A stretch of 64,000 nucleotides of DNA from Pseudomonas fluorescens (lineage in GTDB: Bacteria; Pseudomonadota; Gammaproteobacteria; Pseudomonadales; Pseudomonadaceae), in the NCBI GenBank assembly GCA_902825215.1, contig LR782234.1, forward strand, positions 2,666,001 through 2,730,000, in the 5' to 3' direction. Below the pieces are notes generated by a model, which was not told the DNA's origin, did not search any database, and saw only the letters and a program-made list of their open reading frames with translations. Numbering within the stretch: position 1 is the first letter of the stretch; every line of letters begins with the position of its first letter. A program made the position numbers and the translations under genes. Shown here piece by piece: positions 17,946-30,191 of the stretch.

Positions 17946-18445
17946 ATCCCTTGCCCTGGGATGAACGCTGGTACGCCTGGCGACTGGATCTCGAGATGTA
18001 CAGCGATACGTGGGATCGCGGCCTGGGTTCAAATCGCCGTGGCGGCCGCTGGAATACACCCGGGCGACGCGTGGTTTATGCGTCAGTCGACCCCTCCACG
18101 GCCATCCTCGAAGTGGCCGCCCATGGCGGGTTCGATGCGCTGGACGAGGAGCCTCATGTATTGACCTGCTTTGAGGTCATCCACGAAGCCAGCGTCAGAA
18201 TCGTGCAACCGGAAGAAGTGCCCAATCCGCATTGGCTGCACCCGATGAAAACCTCGCCCAACCAGCGCCGATTCGCTGATGCCTTGTTGGCCGAGCACCC
18301 GTTCGTACTGGTGCCCTCGGTGGCAACCCGCCATTCCTGGAACTTGCTGGTGAGCTGCGAACTGGCGGAGGGGCAATTCAGGATGATTTCGCAGGAGCGG
18401 TTTGGTCTGGATACGCGGTTATTGAAGGATTTGGCGGCAAGCTGA
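17942..18445 (+). CDS. RES-domain toxin (ParT/MbcT-like)
   Basis: A 167-residue toxin that starts at ATG 17942, overlapping the antitoxin stop. It has the RES-domain landmarks YAWRLD, the Arg in NRRGGRWNTPGRRVVYAS, the Tyr of VVYAS and the Glu of ILEVAAH; these Arg/Tyr/Glu positions line the NAD-binding pocket in the family. RES toxins either degrade NAD+ by phosphorolysis or hydrolysis or ADP-ribosylate targets such as Prs. Which activity applies cannot be told from the sequence. Full-length and apparently intact. Confidence 0.92.
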   Translation: MNPLPWDERWYAWRLDLEMYSDTWDRGLGSNRRGGRWNTPGRRVVYASVDPSTAILEVAAHGGFDALDEEPHVLTCFEVIHEASVRIVQPEEVPNPHWLHPMKTSPNQRRFADALLAEHPFVLVPSVATRHSWNLLVSCELAEGQFRMISQERFGLDTRLLKDLAAS

Positions 18446-18488
18446 GCAGACGCTCAACTGTCAGACTAAAGCTTGGCGCTGAAACGAC

Positions 18489-18513
18489 AAATCCCGCCAC
18501 AAGGACGGGATTT
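18489..18513 (-). terminator. Terminator hairpin after the SCP2 gene
   Basis: AAATCCCG and CGGGATTT pair around a short interior, 21 bases beyond the SCP2 stop on the reverse strand. It lies between two convergent genes and may serve both. Confidence 0.7.
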
Positions 18514-18533
18514 GCAGATAACCAAGCCGCTTC

Positions 18534-18851
18534 TTACGAAGGGAACAGCTCGGACAGTTTCATCGACAGCATCATGTCGCCTTCAACGCGCAGCTTGCCG
18601 CCCATGAAGGCTTGCATGCCGTCGGTTTCGCCGCTGACGATGTCTTTCAGGGTCTGGCTGTCGAGTACCAGCGTGCAGTTGGCATCCGGGTTTTCGCCTT
18701 CCTGGATGTCGCAAGTACCGTCCTTGACGATCAGTGCGTACTGCTTGTCTTCGTCGGTGATGTTGAAACCGAAGACCAGATCCAGACCGGCAGCGGCGGC
18801 TGGGTTGAACTTGGCTTGCATTGCTTTTACGGCATCAGCTACGGAGGTCAT
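18534..18851 (-). CDS. SCP2 sterol-binding-domain protein
   Basis: A 105-residue single-domain protein with the SCP2 fold signature: an N-terminal helix (SVADAVKAMQAKF), LVFGFNITDEDKQYALIVKDGTCDI, CTLVLDSQTLKDIVSGE and the C-terminal MQAFMGGKLRVEGDMMLSMKLSELF. AAAGGA precedes the ATG. Such small cytoplasmic SCP2 proteins bind hydrophobic ligands, probably fatty acyl chains. The histidine-phosphatase gene lies 62 bases upstream in the same direction and may share a transcript. Confidence 0.93.
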   Translation of the reverse strand: MTSVADAVKAMQAKFNPAAAAGLDLVFGFNITDEDKQYALIVKDGTCDIQEGENPDANCTLVLDSQTLKDIVSGETDGMQAFMGGKLRVEGDMMLSMKLSELFPS

Positions 18852-18913
18852 GGTTCGATCCTTTCTTGGGTAATGGTGCTGGTGTTACAGCAAGGGTCAC
18901 AGTTGTCCGGTAC

Positions 18914-19624
18914 TCAGCGAAACGTGATGAGTTCCGGAGCCTTCAGCAGTTGCAGATGCGCATGACTGTTGAAGGAAGCCAGAGCCACCTCGCGACCGCG
19001 GAACTTCAGCTGGTTGAGCGAGGTGTTGACGATTTGCCAGTTCAGTTCAAAGGCCTGTTTCGCAGGCATTTGCGTAATGAGGTGGAGCAGGGCGGTGATG
19101 GTGCCGCCGGAAGTGAACACGGCGATGGTCTGGTGTTTTTCCGCCAGATCAAGAATCCGATGCAGTCCGGCCTGGACACGTTCAACGAAACCCAGCCAGC
19201 TCTCCAGGCCCGGCGTGTCGTACGTACCGGCCAGCCAGCGCTCGATGATCAGGGCGAAGATGCGCTGGAATTCGCCACGGTTTTGCGCGGCGTTGCGCAG
19301 GATATCGAGCGCTTCCGGTTCTTGCGGCAACATCGCCGGGAGCAGGGCGCGGATTACTGCGTCGGCATCGAATTCATTGAACGCGGAATCGGTTTCGAGA
19401 ATCGGCACCGGCAGACCTTTGGCGCTGAATTGCTCCAGTGCGCTGGTAGCCGTGTGTTGCTGGCGACGCAGGTCACCGGCGAGGCAGCGATCGAAGCGAA
19501 TGCCCAGTTCAGCGAGGTGCTGACCGAGTATTTCCGCCTGGCGGACACCGGTCGGCGACAGCACGTCATAGTCGTCTGCACCGAAGGAGGCCTGGCCATG
19601 TCGAATCAAATAGATGCTGCCCAC
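18914..19624 (-). CDS. Histidine phosphatase (phosphoglycerate-mutase-like) family protein
   Basis: A 236-residue protein. I place the start at GTG 19624, giving VGSIYLIRHGQASFG; the longer frame begins with TTG and has no ribosome-binding site. The catalytic RHG motif is at residues 8-10, the second active-site region is FDRCLAGDLRRQQHTA, the acidic residue lies in FNEFDADAV, and the second catalytic His is probably in VFTSGGTITALLHL, where the usual HGG is replaced by TSGG. That replacement may reduce or alter activity. It is grouped with the SCP2 gene. The substrate is unknown. Confidence 0.85.
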   Translation of the reverse strand: MGSIYLIRHGQASFGADDYDVLSPTGVRQAEILGQHLAELGIRFDRCLAGDLRRQQHTATSALEQFSAKGLPVPILETDSAFNEFDADAVIRALLPAMLPQEPEALDILRNAAQNRGEFQRIFALIIERWLAGTYDTPGLESWLGFVERVQAGLHRILDLAEKHQTIAVFTSGGTITALLHLITQMPAKQAFELNWQIVNTSLNQLKFRGREVALASFNSHAHLQLLKAPELITFR

Positions 19625-19828
19625 GTCCGCGTCTTCCCGGTACGTTGAAGGTTTGGCGAGGTTATGAGGATGGCGAGTAGCTGTCAATGAAAAAACATAC
19701 GCTTGTTTGAAATGCCCGTTACAGGGGTGTTGCCGGAGGTTTCACGGCTGGTCGACAAGGCGGCGCATGGGTATGCTGGGGTCATCCCGCGTGTGCCGTA
19801 TAACCACGCACTGTTCTAAGGAGTCTCT

Positions 19829-20860
19829 GTGGAGTTTTTCACCGAATACGCCAGCTTCCTGGCCAAGACTGTCACGCTGGTGATCGCCATTCTGGTGGTG
19901 CTCGCCAGTTTCGCTGCGTTGCGCAGCAAGGGTCGGCGCAAGTCGGCGGGGCAATTGCAGGTCAGCAAGCTCAACGATTTCTACAAAGGTCTGCGGGAGC
20001 GTCTGGAGCAGACCTTGCTCGACAAGGATCAGCTCAAGGCGTTGCGCAAGAGCGAGGCGAAATCCGAGAAAGGCGAGAAGAAACAAAAGAACAAACCCGA
20101 GAAGAAATCGCGGGTGTTCGTGCTCGATTTCGATGGCGATATCAAGGCCTCTGCTACCGAAAGCCTGCGCCACGAGATCACCGCGTTGCTGACCCTCGCC
20201 ACACCGAAGGACGAAGTGGTCCTGCGCCTGGAAAGCGGCGGCGGCATGGTGCACAGCTACGGTCTGGCTTCGTCGCAACTGGCGCGCATCCGTGAAGCAG
20301 GCGTGCCGCTGACCGTGTGCATCGACAAGGTTGCGGCGAGCGGCGGTTACATGATGGCCTGCATTGGCGAGAAGATCATCAGCGCGCCGTTCGCAATTCT
20401 CGGTTCCATCGGTGTGGTTGCGCAGTTGCCCAACGTCAATCGCCTGCTCAAGAAGCACGATATCGACTTCGAAGTGCTGACCGCCGGTGAGTACAAGCGC
20501 ACCCTGACCGTGTTTGGCGAAAACACCGAAAAGGGCCGGGAGAAATTTCAGGAAGACCTGGACATTACCCATCAGCTGTTCAAAAACTTCGTCGCACGCT
20601 ATCGCCCGCAACTGGCGATTGATGATGTGGCAACCGGTGAAGTCTGGCTCGGCATCGCGGCGCTGGACAAACAACTGGTCGACGAACTGAAGACCAGCGA
20701 CGAATACCTGGCAGATCGGGCGAAAAAGGCCGAGGTTTACCACCTGCACTACGCCGAGCGTAAAAGCCTGCAGGAACGTATCGGCATGGCCGCCAGCGGC
20801 TCAGTCGATCGCGTACTGCTGAGCTGGTGGAGCCGCCTCACGCAGCAACGCTTCTGGTAA
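19829..20860 (+). CDS. sohB: Inner-membrane serine protease SohB
   Basis: A 343-residue protein. The GTG start at 19829 follows AAGGAG. One N-terminal TM helix (VTLVIAILVVLASFAALRS) is followed by a highly charged, Lys-rich linker (residues about 75-97) and an S49 peptidase domain. The catalytic Ser is in DKVAASGGYMMAC, the Lys in TAGEYKRTLTVFGENTEKGREKF, and SPFAILGSIGVVAQLPN is the conserved nucleotide/structural run (here SAPFAILGSIGVV). Family members cleave membrane peptides in the periplasm. A strong bidirectional terminator follows. Confidence 0.95.
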   Translation: MEFFTEYASFLAKTVTLVIAILVVLASFAALRSKGRRKSAGQLQVSKLNDFYKGLRERLEQTLLDKDQLKALRKSEAKSEKGEKKQKNKPEKKSRVFVLDFDGDIKASATESLRHEITALLTLATPKDEVVLRLESGGGMVHSYGLASSQLARIREAGVPLTVCIDKVAASGGYMMACIGEKIISAPFAILGSIGVVAQLPNVNRLLKKHDIDFEVLTAGEYKRTLTVFGENTEKGREKFQEDLDITHQLFKNFVARYRPQLAIDDVATGEVWLGIAALDKQLVDELKTSDEYLADRAKKAEVYHLHYAERKSLQERIGMAASGSVDRVLLSWWSRLTQQRFW

Positions 20861-20873
20861 TTCAACAGGCAAA

Positions 20874-20903
20874 AAAAACGCCGGTCACATGACCGGCGTT
20901 TTT
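20874..20903. terminator. Bidirectional terminator between sohB and the DUF934 gene
   Basis: A 14-base-pair stem AAAAACGCCGGTCA/TGACCGGCGTTTTT with a 2-base centre, flanked by A-run and T-run. It lies between two convergent stops and should end both transcripts. Confidence 0.95.
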
Positions 20904-20928
20904 GTGTGCGCAGCAAAAGCCGTGAGGC

Positions 20929-21423
20929 TTAACGGCGACGGAACAACGGCAGCGGTTCGTCCGTCGCGGCCTGGTAGGTCACCGAGAAGTCCTTGAGACC
21001 TTCCAGTGCTTCGTACGGGTCTTTGTCGGCGCGGATGGCAAAGGCGTCGAAACCGCAGCGATGCATGTAGAACAGTTGATCGCGCAGCACGTCGCCAATC
21101 GCCCGCAGTTCGCCTTTGAAGCCATAGCGGTCACGCAACAGGCGTGCGTTGGAGTAACTGCGGCCGTCGGTGAAAGCCGGGAAGTTCAGGGCAATCACCT
21201 GAAACTCATTGACGTCCTCACCGATCTCTTCGGCTTCTTCGTCAGCGTCCAGCCAGACCCCCAGACCGCCGTCGCGGGCCTTGAGCATGCGGCTGTGCTC
21301 GCGCCACAGTTGCAGTGGAACGATCAGGTCGTCGCAGTTGCTGATCTCGTCGATGTTGAAATCCTTGGGCAGCAGGTGCCAGGTTTCGTCGACGACTTCG
21401 TTGTTCTTAATGATTCGCTGCAT
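20929..21423 (-). CDS. DUF934 protein, sulfite-reductase partner
   Basis: A 164-residue protein starting at ATG 21423, inside the last 17 bases of the sulfite reductase gene, with AAGGA upstream within that gene. The family (COG3749/DUF934) is almost always directly downstream of cysI in pseudomonads and is thought to take part in sulfite reduction. Seen here are the conserved GVWLDADEEAEEIGEDV, VIALNFPAFTDGRSYSNARLLRDRYGFKGELRAIGDVLRDQLFYMHRCGFDAFAIRAD segments. The exact biochemical role is not established. No cofactor motif is evident. Confidence 0.92.
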   Translation of the reverse strand: MQRIIKNNEVVDETWHLLPKDFNIDEISNCDDLIVPLQLWREHSRMLKARDGGLGVWLDADEEAEEIGEDVNEFQVIALNFPAFTDGRSYSNARLLRDRYGFKGELRAIGDVLRDQLFYMHRCGFDAFAIRADKDPYEALEGLKDFSVTYQAATDEPLPLFRRR

Positions 21424-23065
21424 AGACGCGTTCCTTGAAGAGGTCGATGCCAATACGCTGATAGGTGTCGATGAAGCGCTCGTCTTCGGTACGTTGTTCA
21501 ACGTACACGTCGATCAGCTTCGAAATCACGTCAGGCATGGCGTCCTGAGCGAAGGACGGGCCAAGGATCTTGCCCAGGCTCGCGTCACGGCTGGCGCTGC
21601 CGCCGAGGGACACCTGATAGAACTCTTCGCCTTTCTTGTCCACACCGAGGATGCCGATGTGACCGACGTGGTGGTGACCACAGGCGTTCATGCAACCGGA
21701 GATGTTCAGGTCCAGTTCACCGATATCGAACAGGTAGTCCAGGTCGTCGAAACGGCGCTGGATCGATTCGGCAATCGGGATCGACTTGGCGTTGGCCAGC
21801 GAGCAGAAATCACCGCCAGGGCAGCAGATGATATCGGTCAGCAAACCGATGTTCGGCGTAGCGAAACCTTGCTCGCGCAATTCACCCCACAGGGTGAACA
21901 ACTGGCTCTGCTCGACGTCGGCGAGAATGATGTTCTGCTCGTGGGAGGTGCGCAGCTGACCGAAGCTGTAGCGCTCGGCCAGGTCGGCGACGGCATCGAG
22001 TTGCTTGTCGGTGATGTCGCCTGGCGCTACGCCGGTCGGCTTCAGCGACAGGGTCACGGCCACGTAACCCGGCTTCTTGTGGGTCAGGGTGTTGCGGCTG
22101 CGCCAGCGGGCGAAACCCGGATGCTCTTTGTCCAGATCGGCCAGTTGCGCGGTCTGGTTGTCCAGCGCCTTGTAGTCCGGATCGACGAAGTGCCTGGCGA
22201 CGCGCTGCAGTTCAGCTTCGGTCAATGTGGTCTGGCCACCGCGCAGGTGCTCCATTTCCGCATCGACTTTCTGCGCGAACACTTCAGGCGTGAGCGCCTT
22301 GACGAGGATCTTGATCCGCGCCTTGTACTTGTTGTCACGACGGCCGTAGCGGTTGTAAACCCGCAGGATGGCGTCGAGATAGCTCAACAGGTCCTGCCAC
22401 GGCAGGAACTCGTTGATGAAGGCGCCAACGACCGGCGTACGACCGAGGCCACCGCCGACCAGCACGCGGAAGCCCAGTTCGCCAGCGGCGTTGTACACCG
22501 GCTCAAGGCCGATATCGTGGACTTCAATGGCGGCTCGGTCAGTGGTTGAACCATTGACGGCAATCTTGAATTTGCGCGGCAGGTAGGCGAATTCAGGGTG
22601 GAACGTGGTCCACTGGCGAATGATTTCGCACCATGGGCGCGGGTCGATCACTTCGTCAGCGGCGACGCCGGCGAACTGATCGGTGGTGACGTTGCGCAGG
22701 CAGTTGCCGCTGGTCTGGATGGCGTGCATCTGCACGGTGGCCAGTTCAGCCAGAATGTCCGGGATGTCTTCGACCGCCGGCCAGTTGAACTGCACGTTCT
22801 GCCGCGTACTGATATGGGCGTAGCCCTTGTCGTAGTCGCGGGCAATCTTGGCCATCATGCGCACCTGACGCGAGGTCAGTTGGCCGTACGGCACGGCCAC
22901 GCGCAACATCGGCGCGAAACGCTGGATGTACAGGCCATTTTGCAGGCGCAGGGGGCGGAACTCTTCTTCGCTCAGCTCACCTGCCAGATAGCGTCGGGTC
23001 TGATCACGGAACTGCTTGACGCGGTCCTCGATGATCCGCTGATCGTACTCGTCGTATACGTACAT
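21407..23065 (-). CDS. cysI: Sulfite reductase haemoprotein (ferredoxin/NADPH type)
   Basis: A 552-residue enzyme that reduces sulfite to sulfide for cysteine synthesis. The start MYVYDEYDQRIIEDRV at 23065 has AGGA upstream; the additional 49 codons of open frame are not protein-like. Two ferredoxin-like and two sirohaem/4Fe-4S repeats are visible: ISTRQNVQFNW and TSGNCLRNVT in the first, and the cluster ligands in CCPGGDFCSLANAK and SGCMNACGHHHVGHIG. All four cluster cysteines are present. It overlaps the DUF934 gene and is transcribed with it. Confidence 0.94.
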   Translation of the reverse strand: MYVYDEYDQRIIEDRVKQFRDQTRRYLAGELSEEEFRPLRLQNGLYIQRFAPMLRVAVPYGQLTSRQVRMMAKIARDYDKGYAHISTRQNVQFNWPAVEDIPDILAELATVQMHAIQTSGNCLRNVTTDQFAGVAADEVIDPRPWCEIIRQWTTFHPEFAYLPRKFKIAVNGSTTDRAAIEVHDIGLEPVYNAAGELGFRVLVGGGLGRTPVVGAFINEFLPWQDLLSYLDAILRVYNRYGRRDNKYKARIKILVKALTPEVFAQKVDAEMEHLRGGQTTLTEAELQRVARHFVDPDYKALDNQTAQLADLDKEHPGFARWRSRNTLTHKKPGYVAVTLSLKPTGVAPGDITDKQLDAVADLAERYSFGQLRTSHEQNIILADVEQSQLFTLWGELREQGFATPNIGLLTDIICCPGGDFCSLANAKSIPIAESIQRRFDDLDYLFDIGELDLNISGCMNACGHHHVGHIGILGVDKKGEEFYQVSLGGSASRDASLGKILGPSFAQDAMPDVISKLIDVYVEQRTEDERFIDTYQRIGIDLFKERVYAANH

Positions 23066-23358
23066 ATAAGTCCTGTTCTCAGGCTTTGGGCTACTCGGAA
23101 AACGCTGCGTTTTCGCTTGCTGGAGTCCGATTGTGCCTCTGCAATTCTGCGCGCACGGCCGCGCACTCCCTGACGGAGCCGGGGCAATATACCCGTTTGC
23201 AGTTATGCGCAAAAGTGATGTTTGAGTATATGTAAAGAACCAAATCGCCTAACGAGAATCGCCGTCAACTAATCCACATTTGTCGTGCGGACAATCTTCG
23301 TCTTAACTGTGGTCGAGTCTTTCTGCAATCACCGATAAAACCGACAAGAGGCGATGCA

Positions 23359-23472
23359 ATGAGCAATCCGACCAAGGCAAGAAAGAGCGACAGCAGTGTC
23401 GATGCGTGGGCCATCCTGTTCCTGATCATTCTCGTCGTAGGGACAGCGGTATTCTGGGTCAGTCATCAGTAA
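23359..23472 (+). CDS. Small single-TM membrane protein (37 aa)
   Basis: A short frame of 37 codons starting at the ATG at 23359, with AGAGG 9 bases upstream. The N-terminal 15 residues are polar and basic (MSNPTKARKSDSSVD), followed by one strong transmembrane helix (AWAILFLIILVVGTAVFWV) and a short SHQ tail. The topology is probably N-in. It is divergent from cysI. I do not know a function. The clean ribosome-binding site and membrane segment argue that it is real. Confidence 0.7.
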   Translation: MSNPTKARKSDSSVDAWAILFLIILVVGTAVFWVSHQ

Positions 23473-23566
23473 GTGAAACGCCGGGCCTGACCGCAAGCCT
23501 GTAGCCGGTGGTTCGCCAGTTACAAGGCTCGATCGTTCAGTCATGGCCCGGGGTTTTTTGCAGGTC

Positions 23567-23785
23567 TCAAACCCCGGCCAGATACAGCACCAGTTTGACG
23601 ATGGCAAACAGCGTCACGCCGAACAGGGCTGTGAACAAGACCCCCAGAATGACGAAATGGCTGGGCTTGCCGTGGGTGAAATCCCTTTCGCGGTTCTTGC
23701 CGCTCTGCACCCCGAACGCGGCTGCCATCACGCTGTGCAGCATCTGCCACAGGGTCGGCGGTTTGTTGTCGCCTGGATCGTCCAT
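23567..23785 (-). CDS. DUF2970 small membrane protein
   Basis: A 72-residue protein beginning MDDPGDNKPPTLWQML, with GGAGAGGG 5-8 bases upstream of the ATG at 23785. The cytoplasmic first half (LWQMLHSVMAAAFGVQSGKNRERDF) is the DUF2970 signature, and one TM helix (FVILGVLFTALFGVTLFAIVKLVLYLAGV) follows. The function is not known. It is common as a single gene in gamma- and beta-proteobacteria. Confidence 0.88.
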   Translation of the reverse strand: MDDPGDNKPPTLWQMLHSVMAAAFGVQSGKNRERDFTHGKPSHFVILGVLFTALFGVTLFAIVKLVLYLAGV

Positions 23786-23973
23786 ATATCCCTCTCCACG
23801 AAGTCGTTCCTGATCAGCATAGTCAAATAACCGCCCGTCACAGTCCCAGACGCGAGGTAACAACTCGCTCGCGATCCGATAACGATGTACCGCTGCACGG
23901 GTCGGCGCGGATGATGTGCTGCCGCTTCAACTACAGGAGCGATGTATGTCCCCCGATTTCCCGGGCCTTCGCC

Positions 23974-27684
<3,711 letters not shown>

Positions 27685-27838
27685 GTGGACTACTCGAAAA
27701 GACCATTACGAAGGAGCGGGATCATAACAAACCTGTGCGCTTTTAGAGCATGTCAGGCTTTTCCATGAATATCGCTCATGTTGGTACGGACGTCATAACG
27801 GTAGAATCGCAGCCTTTTTTACCATCGGGATCAGCAAC

Positions 27839-30133
27839 ATGTCGTACCGCGTCATCAGTTTCATGTTGCTGTTCCTGAGCGGCGTTGCTGCAGCGCAGAC
27901 GCCTGCGACTTCGTCCGCGATCAGTTACACGCGCGATATCCAGCCGATCTTCACCGAGAAATGTGTCGCCTGCCACGCCTGTTATGACTCGGCCTGCCAG
28001 TTGAACCTGGGCAGCGGCGAAGGTGCCGCGCGTGGGGCGAGCAAGATGCCGGTCTACGACGGCGAACGTACCCAGGCGGCGCCGACCACCCGATTGTTCT
28101 ACGACGCCTTTGGCAAACGTGCCTGGCAGCAGAAGGATTTCTATTCGGTGCTCGATGCCCAGGGCAGCCAGGCGGCACTGATGGCGCGCATGCTGGAACT
28201 GGGCCACAACACCCCGCTGACGCCGAACGCCAAACTGCCGCAAGAGATTGTGCTGGGACTCAACCGCAGCAATCTGTGCGCGATGCCCGCTGAGTTTGAC
28301 GCGTACGCCGGCGCGCATCCCAAAGAAGGCATGCCGCTGGCGGTCACCGGGCTGACCGACCAGCAATATCAGACTTTGCAGCGCTGGCTGGCGTCGGGCG
28401 CGCCGATCGATGAGCAGGGGCTGGCGCCGAGCGCCAAAGAGGCGTTGCAGATCGTCCAGTGGGAAAACCTGCTCAACGCCCCCGGCGCGCGGCAGAGTCT
28501 GGTCGGGCGCTGGCTGTTCGAGCACTGGTACTTGGCGCACATCTATTTCAAGGACGGTGAGCCGGGACATTTTTTCCAGTGGGTGCGTTCGCGCACACCG
28601 ACCGGCCAGCCAATCGACCTGATCGCCACGCGTCGGCCCAACGACGATCCGGGCACGCAGGTGTATTACCGCTTGTGGCCGGTGCAAGGGGTGATCGTGC
28701 ATAAAACCCACATCACCTATCCGCTGAGCGCGGCGAAGATGGCGCGGGTCAAAAGCCTGTTCTACAGCGGTAACTGGCAGGTCGATGCGTTGCCCGGTTA
28801 TGGCCCGCAGAGTCGCGCCAACCCGTTCGCCACGTTTGAAGCGATTCCGGCGCAGGCGCGCTACCAGTTCATGCTCGACAACGCGGAATACTTTGTCCGC
28901 ACCTTTATTCGCGGTCCGGTGTGCCGGGGGCAAATCGCGACTGACGTGATTCGTGACAACTTCTGGGCGCTGTTCCAGGCCCCGGAACATGATCTGTACA
29001 TCACCGACCCGCTTTATCGCGGTCAGGCCACGCCGCTACTGGCCATGCCGGGGCAGAACGATGATGTCGGCAGTGTGCTGAGCCTGTGGCGCAACTACCG
29101 CAACAAACGTAATGAATACGAGGCGCTGCGCCGCGACAACTACGCAGAGATCCCGGCGCCGAGCTGGTCGACCCTTTGGGCCGGCAACGACAACGCACTG
29201 CTGAGCATTTTTCGCCATTTCGACAGCGCGGCGGTGGTCAAGGGCTTGATCGGCGATGTACCGCAGACGATGTGGCTGTTCGACTATCCGTTGCTGGAGC
29301 GCACCTATTATCAGTTGGCGGTCAACTTCGATGTGTTTGGCAATGTCTCCCATCAGGCACAGACGCGTCTGTATTTCGACCTGATCCGCAACGGCGCCGA
29401 GCAGAACTTCCTGCGCCTGATGCCCGCTGATTCCCGTGAGGACTACCTCAACGATTGGTACCAGAGCAGCGGCCAATTCAAGATGTGGCTCGATTACGAA
29501 GCCATCGATGACGACAAACCGACCGCGTTGAAGCTCGACGAAAAAGACCCCAAACGTGACTTCGCCCGGCAATTGCTGGCGCGTTACGGTGATCTCAATG
29601 CGCGGCCCGATCCGATCAATCGTTGTGATGGCGCTTACTGCTCGCGGCCGAACATCGATCCGGCGCTGCAAAATGCCGAGCAGGCCCTGAGCCGCCTGGC
29701 CTCGCGCCCGGCGGCCGGCATGAAGGTGATCGATCAGTTGCCGGAAGCGACGCTGCTACGCATCGAAACGGCTGGCGGTAAACGTGAGGTGTACAGCCTG
29801 CTGCGCAATCGTGCACACAGCAACGTGGCGTTTCTGCTTGGTGAATCGCTGCGCTATCAGCCGGGGCTCGACACGTTGACGATCTATCCGGGCGTGCTGA
29901 CCAGTTACCCGAACTTCATCTTCAACGTCCCGGCGGATCAGGTGCCAGCGTTTGCCGATGCCATGGAAAACGCCAGAGATGCCGAGCGTTTCGAAAAAAT
30001 CGTCGAGCGCTGGGGTATTCGTCGTAGTCACCCGCAGTTCTGGTTCTATTTCCATGACCTGAGCCAATACCTGCACGAAACTGATCCGGTGGAAGAGGGC
30101 GTGCTGGACATGAATCGCTACGAGAATCTGTGA
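27839..30133 (+). CDS. cti: Fatty acid cis/trans isomerase
   Basis: A 764-residue periplasmic haem protein that converts cis- to trans-unsaturated phospholipid acyl chains, a rapid response of pseudomonads to solvents and heat. It has a signal peptide (SYRVISFMLLFLSGVAAAQ) and a c-type haem site CVACH within YTRDIQPIFTEKCVACHACYDSACQLNLGSGEG, as in known Cti. The remainder is the typical DUF-like body. It is divergent from metH, with about 150 bases between the starts. Length agrees with the family. Confidence 0.96.
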   Translation: MSYRVISFMLLFLSGVAAAQTPATSSAISYTRDIQPIFTEKCVACHACYDSACQLNLGSGEGAARGASKMPVYDGERTQAAPTTRLFYDAFGKRAWQQKDFYSVLDAQGSQAALMARMLELGHNTPLTPNAKLPQEIVLGLNRSNLCAMPAEFDAYAGAHPKEGMPLAVTGLTDQQYQTLQRWLASGAPIDEQGLAPSAKEALQIVQWENLLNAPGARQSLVGRWLFEHWYLAHIYFKDGEPGHFFQWVRSRTPTGQPIDLIATRRPNDDPGTQVYYRLWPVQGVIVHKTHITYPLSAAKMARVKSLFYSGNWQVDALPGYGPQSRANPFATFEAIPAQARYQFMLDNAEYFVRTFIRGPVCRGQIATDVIRDNFWALFQAPEHDLYITDPLYRGQATPLLAMPGQNDDVGSVLSLWRNYRNKRNEYEALRRDNYAEIPAPSWSTLWAGNDNALLSIFRHFDSAAVVKGLIGDVPQTMWLFDYPLLERTYYQLAVNFDVFGNVSHQAQTRLYFDLIRNGAEQNFLRLMPADSREDYLNDWYQSSGQFKMWLDYEAIDDDKPTALKLDEKDPKRDFARQLLARYGDLNARPDPINRCDGAYCSRPNIDPALQNAEQALSRLASRPAAGMKVIDQLPEATLLRIETAGGKREVYSLLRNRAHSNVAFLLGESLRYQPGLDTLTIYPGVLTSYPNFIFNVPADQVPAFADAMENARDAERFEKIVERWGIRRSHPQFWFYFHDLSQYLHETDPVEEGVLDMNRYENL

Positions 30134-30191
30134 GCAGGCGATGACGCAGGCCGCGGGCCCGCGCCGTCGGTGCACCAATGCCCAGCAGCGC

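Noticed and set aside
30134..30191. GC-rich hairpin (GCGGGCCCGC) after cti as a rho-independent terminator
   Set aside because: A short hairpin is possible, but no T-run follows on either strand.
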